Shown piece after piece: positions 6,915 to 11,114 of a stretch of 11,114 nucleotides of DNA. Source of the DNA: a bacterium. GTDB lineage: Bacteria > Planctomycetota > UBA11346. Positions within the stretch are counted from its first letter, which is position 1. Each line of letters opens with the position of its first letter. The position numbers and the translations under genes were made by a program. The notes below the pieces were generated by a model. It was not told the DNA's origin, ran no database searches, and was given only the letters and a program-made list of their open reading frames with translations. The stretch is taken from contig JAIFKN010000085.1 of assembly GCA_020049615.1 (NCBI GenBank), forward strand, positions 1 through 11,114. Direction: 5' to 3'.

Positions 6915-7020
6915 CGGGACCTCCAATCTCCTGGCCGGCGGCCGCACGGCAGGCTGAGCCGCTCCTGGTCCGGTCGTCCTGGCATCGTGGCGCCTGTCTG
7001 AGGGGACGACTGGAATCGGC

Positions 7021-7410
7021 GTGCTGCCAGCCAGTATGCCGGCCGTGCGCCAGCGTTCGACCTCACTCCGGCTTCCAGGCTGGCTGCGCCACCGCCAGCT
7101 GCTGACGACCGAGGCCGTGCTGCTCGTCGCCCTGGGCATGGAACTGATCCAGCGCTGGGTGACCGGACATCAGGACGTTCCCTGGTGGATCAAGACCGCG
7201 GAGGTCATGGTGGTCAACGCCGGCATGCTCGGCGGCCTGCTGCTGGTCCTCACCACCTGGACCAAAGGCTCGTTGTCCAGCGCCACCCGTGCGGTCCAGG
7301 CGGTCCCCCTGCCGGCAGCCCTGCTGCTGGTCCATCTCGCCGCCATAAGCGGGATCTTCGCGGCGTACGCCCATGTACTGGGGTTCCTCCCCAGGGATCG
7401 GCTCGGATGA
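7021..7410 (+). CDS. Small integral membrane protein, function unknown
   Basis: A 129-residue protein with a basic N-terminus (residues 9-25, rich in Arg) and three likely membrane helices at about 28-45, 61-80 and 96-120; a loop with WVTGHQDVPWWIKTAE joins the first two. I do not recognise a family and see no catalytic motif. GTG at 7021 is chosen because GGAA lies 5 nt upstream; the ATG at 7036 is an alternative that would shorten it by five residues and has no ribosome binding site. It lies 176 nt after the hydrolase gene and 74 nt before the M48 protease gene on the same strand. It could be cotranscribed with the protease, but the protease seems to have its own promoter. Codon use is like the neighbours, which supports a real gene. 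Confidence 0.65.
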   Translation: MLPASMPAVRQRSTSLRLPGWLRHRQLLTTEAVLLVALGMELIQRWVTGHQDVPWWIKTAEVMVVNAGMLGGLLLVLTTWTKGSLSSATRAVQAVPLPAALLLVHLAAISGIFAAYAHVLGFLPRDRLG

Positions 7411-7450
7411 TACGCGGACGGCCCGCCTGGTACTGAGCTCGCGAGCGGCA

Positions 7451-7478
7451 TTTCCGTACCCGGCTGGCCTGCTATCCT
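7451..7478 (+). promoter_or_regulatory. Probable leaderless promoter of the M48 protease gene
   Basis: TATCCT (7473-7478) fits the TANNNT -10 form and is followed by the ATG after exactly 6 nt, placing the expected transcription start on the start codon. A poor -35 (TTTCCG, 7451-7456) lies 16 nt upstream. The bases before the ATG are C-rich and cannot act as a Shine-Dalgarno. Confidence 0.4.
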
Positions 7479-7484
7479 CCCACC

Positions 7485-9368
7485 ATGTCTCCGGCTGATT
7501 TCGCCGCCCGCATCGCGCGAACCGAGCGGATCGCACTGGCCAGCCCCCTGGCCTATCGTCTCTACGCCATCGGCTGGGCCGTGCTGGGCTACGTCGCCCT
7601 CGGTCTGGCCGCCTTCATCGCCCTGGCCGTCCTCGGGGCGCTGACCACCCTCGCCATCCTGCATCCCAGCGCCGGAACGGTGAAGCTGTGCCTGCTCGTC
7701 GGCCTGCCGGCCGGTTGGCTGGTGTGGAACGTGGCCAAGTCGTTGCATGTGCGGTTCGAGCCCCCCGACGGGCTGCTGCTGCGGCGGGACGATGCGCCGG
7801 AGCTGTGGGACGAGATCGAGCGGATCCGCACCCAGGTCGGGGCGCCCAGGCTACACGGCGTGCGGATCAACGGCGACCTCAACGCCGCGATGCACCAGAC
7901 GCCGCGCCTGGGGGCCCTCGGGCTGATGCGCAACGAACTGGTCCTCGGCCTGCCGCTGCTGCGCTCGTTGGCCGAGGACGAGACCCGGGCCGTCATCGCC
8001 CACGAATTCGGGCATCTGGCTGGACAGCACGGCCGTCTCAGCGCCTGGATGTGGCGGGTGCGTCTGGCCTGGTCGCGCATCCACGCCAAGAGCCAGCGGG
8101 ACGCAACCGGGCCGAAGCTGCTGCGCTGGTTCCTCGCCTGGTACGGGCCGCGTATCGCCGCAGCCTCGTTCGTGCTGGCGCGCAGCCATGAGCGCGCCGC
8201 CGACATGACCGCCGGCGCCGTCGCCGGGACCGATGCCTGCGCGCGTGCACTCGCCCGCACCGAGATCCTCGCCCGGGCTGCACGGGATGGCTACTGGAAC
8301 ACCCTCGACCGGCGCGCCCTGCGCAACGAGCCGCTGCCGGCCGGTTTCCTCGCGGCGCTCCAGGGAGCGCTCGACGCACCAGCCGAGGCCAAGCGCTGGC
8401 TGCGCGAAGCCCTGGACGTGCACACCGGCTACGCCGACACCCACCCCTCGTTGGAGGAGCGGCTGCGCCACAGCAGCGCGGCCATCGCAGGCCATCTCCG
8501 TGGCGGCGGCCTGCCGCCACGGCCCAGCCGCACCGCTGCGCGCGCCTGGCTGGCCACGGGGGAGTCGGCGCTGGCGGCCCAGCTCGACCAGCGCTGGCGC
8601 GAATCGGTCGCGGAACGTTGGCAGGAGCGCTGCGCCGATGGCGTGCATCTCGCCACCGAACGGGATCGGCTCGCCGCCCTGGCGCAGCCCACCGTGCAGC
8701 AGCGCTGGGAACTGGCGCAGGTGCTGCTGCAACTCGAGGGTGACGCCGCCGCCCGGCCTCAGCTGGAGTCGGTGCTGGCGGCGGACCGCAAACATGCCCA
8801 GGCCGCCTTCCAGCTGGGTCGCATCCTTCTGGCCGAGGACGACGGGCGCGGGGAGATTCTGCTCAAGCATGCGTCCTCGATCGATACCGACGCGCGCATC
8901 CCCGCCGCCGCCCTCATGGCTGCCTGGCATGAACGCCATGGACGCAGCGAGGATGCCCTGGCCTGGGAGGGCCGAGCCTACGAGCGCAGCCAGGAGGAGG
9001 AGGCCGCCCGGGTCGAGCGTTCCGGCATGCCAGAACGCAAGCGCCTGAAGGCGGTCGTCCTCACCGGCAGTGAACTGGAGCTGCTGCGCGCTGCGCTCGC
9101 CTCCCAACCGGTGGTCCGCGAGGCGCACGTCTGCGCCGTCGAGCCTCGCCATGCGCCCGAACGACGCTGGCTGGTGGTGGCGGTGCGGATCCAGGTGCCC
9201 TGGTGGAAGCCGCGCAGCGAGGAGGTCGACGGTGCTCTGGCCCAGGCAATCGCCCGGGACCTGTCCCGGCTGGGAGACGTCACCGTGGTGCTGCGTCGCG
9301 GCACCACCAAGGGACTGGCCAAAGCGGTGGCCAAGGTCGCCGGTGCGCCGGTCGGCAGCCGAAAATAG
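7485..9368 (+). CDS. Membrane-anchored M48-family zinc metalloprotease with helical-repeat C-terminal extension
   Basis: The 627-residue product is an M48 (HtpX/Ste24-like) peptidase, likely cleaving damaged or regulatory proteins at the inner membrane. Two hydrophobic segments (about 31-57 and 64-84) anchor it. The zinc site is HEFGH at 173-177, with the third ligand probably E236 in SHERAADMTAG; HPSLEERL at 320-327 is the usual downstream element. Thus all catalytic residues are present. From about 355 to 510 the chain is helical and TPR-like (LAQVLLQLEGDAAARPQLESV; AFQLGRILLAEDDGRGE), and 520-605 forms a separate alpha/beta-looking domain with WLVVAVRIQVPWW. This makes it about twice the length of a simple HtpX. 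The extension may recruit substrates or partners. ATG 7485 follows a -10-like box by 6 nt. A hairpin begins at the last base of its stop codon. Confidence 0.88.
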   Translation: MSPADFAARIARTERIALASPLAYRLYAIGWAVLGYVALGLAAFIALAVLGALTTLAILHPSAGTVKLCLLVGLPAGWLVWNVAKSLHVRFEPPDGLLLRRDDAPELWDEIERIRTQVGAPRLHGVRINGDLNAAMHQTPRLGALGLMRNELVLGLPLLRSLAEDETRAVIAHEFGHLAGQHGRLSAWMWRVRLAWSRIHAKSQRDATGPKLLRWFLAWYGPRIAAASFVLARSHERAADMTAGAVAGTDACARALARTEILARAARDGYWNTLDRRALRNEPLPAGFLAALQGALDAPAEAKRWLREALDVHTGYADTHPSLEERLRHSSAAIAGHLRGGGLPPRPSRTAARAWLATGESALAAQLDQRWRESVAERWQERCADGVHLATERDRLAALAQPTVQQRWELAQVLLQLEGDAAARPQLESVLAADRKHAQAAFQLGRILLAEDDGRGEILLKHASSIDTDARIPAAALMAAWHERHGRSEDALAWEGRAYERSQEEEAARVERSGMPERKRLKAVVLTGSELELLRAALASQPVVREAHVCAVEPRHAPERRWLVVAVRIQVPWWKPRSEEVDGALAQAIARDLSRLGDVTVVLRRGTTKGLAKAVAKVAGAPVGSRK

Positions 9369-9398
9369 ACGAGGCCGGTCCATGGGACCGGCCTCGTC
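9358..9398 (-). terminator. Intrinsic terminator of the rhodanese gene, shared hairpin with the M48 gene end
   Basis: A perfect 14-bp stem (arms 9368-9381 and 9385-9398, loop of 3) lies between two converging genes. Read on the minus strand it is followed by TATTTTCGGC, a short U tract, so it terminates the rhodanese message 21 nt after its stop. On the plus strand the hairpin starts at the last base of the M48 stop codon but has no T run after it, so it would be at most a weak terminator or 3' stabiliser in that direction. Confidence 0.8.
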
Positions 9399-9419
9399 GA
9401 TCAACCGCTGGCAGGCGGA

Positions 9420-9845
9420 TCAGAGCGTCGGTTCGAGCTTCTCGCCAGCTTCCTGCCAGCCCTTCAGGCCACCGCTGAAGTGCTTGACGTTGGTATAGCC
9501 GAGTTTGGCGATCGCTTCGGCGGCGCCCTTCCAGGCTCCGCACTTCGGCCCGCCGCAGTAGGCGACGATGAGGGCTCCCTTGTCAGCGGGAAGGACCTTG
9601 GCGAGATCGCTGGCGTTGGCCTTGTAGTCGATGGCGCCGGGCAGACGGCCCTTGGCGAAGGACTCGCTGCCGTTGGCATCGATCAGGACCACGGTCTTGC
9701 CGGCGATGCCAGCCTTCAGGTCGGCGACGGTGATGTCGGAACAGGCCGAAGCGGCCGCGCCGCAGCCGCAGTCGGTGCAGGCGGCCTGGAGACCGACGGC
9801 ACTGCCGCAGAAGAGGAGCAGGGCTGGGAGGAGGATGCGGTTCAT
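9420..9845 (-). CDS. Exported rhodanese-like sulfurtransferase with N-terminal cysteine cluster
   Basis: A 141-residue single-domain rhodanese-like protein. Residues 1-21 form a signal peptide (basic MNR, hydrophobic LLPALLLF, cleavage likely after GLQA), so the mature protein is outside the cytoplasm. The rhodanese fold covers about 36-136: TVADLKAGIAGKTVVLIDANG, then the catalytic loop YCGGPKCGAW with the active-site cysteine C97 and a second cysteine C102, then GYTNVKHFSGGLKGW. Between signal and fold is ACTDCGCGAAASACSD with cysteines 23, 26, 28 and 35, which looks like a metal- or redox-binding segment. The family moves sulfane sulfur, but exported single-domain members often have unknown roles. 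The ATG at 9845 has AAGGA 7 nt upstream (9853-9857). It lies 82 nt after leuA on the same strand, separated by the leuA terminator. Confidence 0.88.
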   Translation of the reverse strand: MNRILLPALLLFCGSAVGLQAACTDCGCGAAASACSDITVADLKAGIAGKTVVLIDANGSESFAKGRLPGAIDYKANASDLAKVLPADKGALIVAYCGGPKCGAWKGAAEAIAKLGYTNVKHFSGGLKGWQEAGEKLEPTL

Positions 9846-9860
9846 GGAGGATTCCTTGTC

Positions 9861-9904
9861 GCCGAAAATACAGCACCCTCCGCTGGTTCACCTGCGGAGG
9901 GTGC
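9861..9904 (-). terminator. Intrinsic terminator of leuA
   Basis: An 11-bp perfect stem (arms 9873-9883 and 9894-9904, 10-nt loop) starts 23 nt after the leuA stop on the minus strand and is followed by TGTATTTTCGGC, a T-rich tail. It ends only 3 nt before the rhodanese ribosome binding site, so the whole leuA-rhodanese gap is terminator plus Shine-Dalgarno. The tail TATTTTCGGC is identical to that of the rhodanese terminator. Confidence 0.8.
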
Positions 9905-9927
9905 GACCTTGGACAGCGCCGGGCCGT

Positions 9928-11114
<1,187 letters not shown>

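Noticed and set aside
6891..6958. 9-bp inverted repeat CTCAGCCTG/CAGGCTGAG
   Set aside because: The arms are 50 nt apart with no T run and overlap the small antisense ORF; likely chance in GC-rich DNA.
7437..7446. 10-bp palindrome GCTCGCGAGC before the M48 gene
   Set aside because: Short, without a loop, not placed at a promoter element; expected by chance.
7851..9404. A 517-codon minus-strand open frame across the M48 gene
   Set aside because: It is a shadow of a gene with an intact zinc site and membrane helices; composition is typical of an antisense frame.

Overview
This is a GC-rich bacterial chromosomal window (third codon positions mostly G or C) with tightly packed genes on both strands and no RNA gene, CRISPR array or mobile element that I can see. 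Three things would fit a free-living Planctomycetota/Verrucomicrobiota/Lentisphaerota-type heterotroph: the rhamnosidase-like glycoside hydrolase paired with a divergent AraC regulator, the E. coli-type AhpC/AhpF pair, and several genes without a Shine-Dalgarno sequence. This taxonomic guess is weak inference; no marker gene in the window settles it.

Layout. 1-92: no supported feature. 93-2267 (minus): peroxide-detoxification operon ahpC-ahpF, with ahpC first and a perfect 13-bp stem-loop between the two genes. 2268-2495: intergenic region holding an OxyR-like operator (CTAT-N7-ATAG-N7-CTAT) upstream of ahpC and a probable leaderless promoter for the divergent plus-strand gene. 2496-3287 (plus): four-helix membrane protein with a coiled-coil tail, function unknown, followed by a possible gene remnant. 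3365-4189 (minus): AraC-family regulator with an unusually short C-terminus. 4292-6844 (plus): large cytoplasmic glycoside hydrolase of the GH106/alpha-L-rhamnosidase-like type, divergent from the regulator; a 19-bp palindrome lies between them. 6825-6914 (minus): possible 29-residue ORF with a strong ribosome binding site. 7021-7410 (plus): small three-helix membrane protein. 7485-9368 (plus): membrane-anchored M48 metalloprotease with a helical-repeat extension. 9420-9845 (minus): exported rhodanese-like protein with an N-terminal cysteine cluster. 9928-11114 (minus): leuA, 2-isopropylmalate synthase, cut by the right edge. Intrinsic terminators follow the rhodanese gene and leuA.

How they work together. 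ahpC/ahpF form one NADH-driven peroxide reductase, probably induced by peroxide through OxyR. The AraC gene and the glycoside hydrolase form a small regulator-enzyme unit for breaking down a sugar chain inside the cell. The M48 protease, the membrane proteins, the rhodanese and leuA look like independent transcription units. Three genes without a Shine-Dalgarno sequence (2496, 4189, 7485) have a -10-like hexamer exactly 6 nt before the ATG, which suggests leaderless mRNAs; ahpC, ahpF and the rhodanese have ordinary ribosome binding sites. I found no clear new multi-gene system. The most checkable novelties are regulatory.
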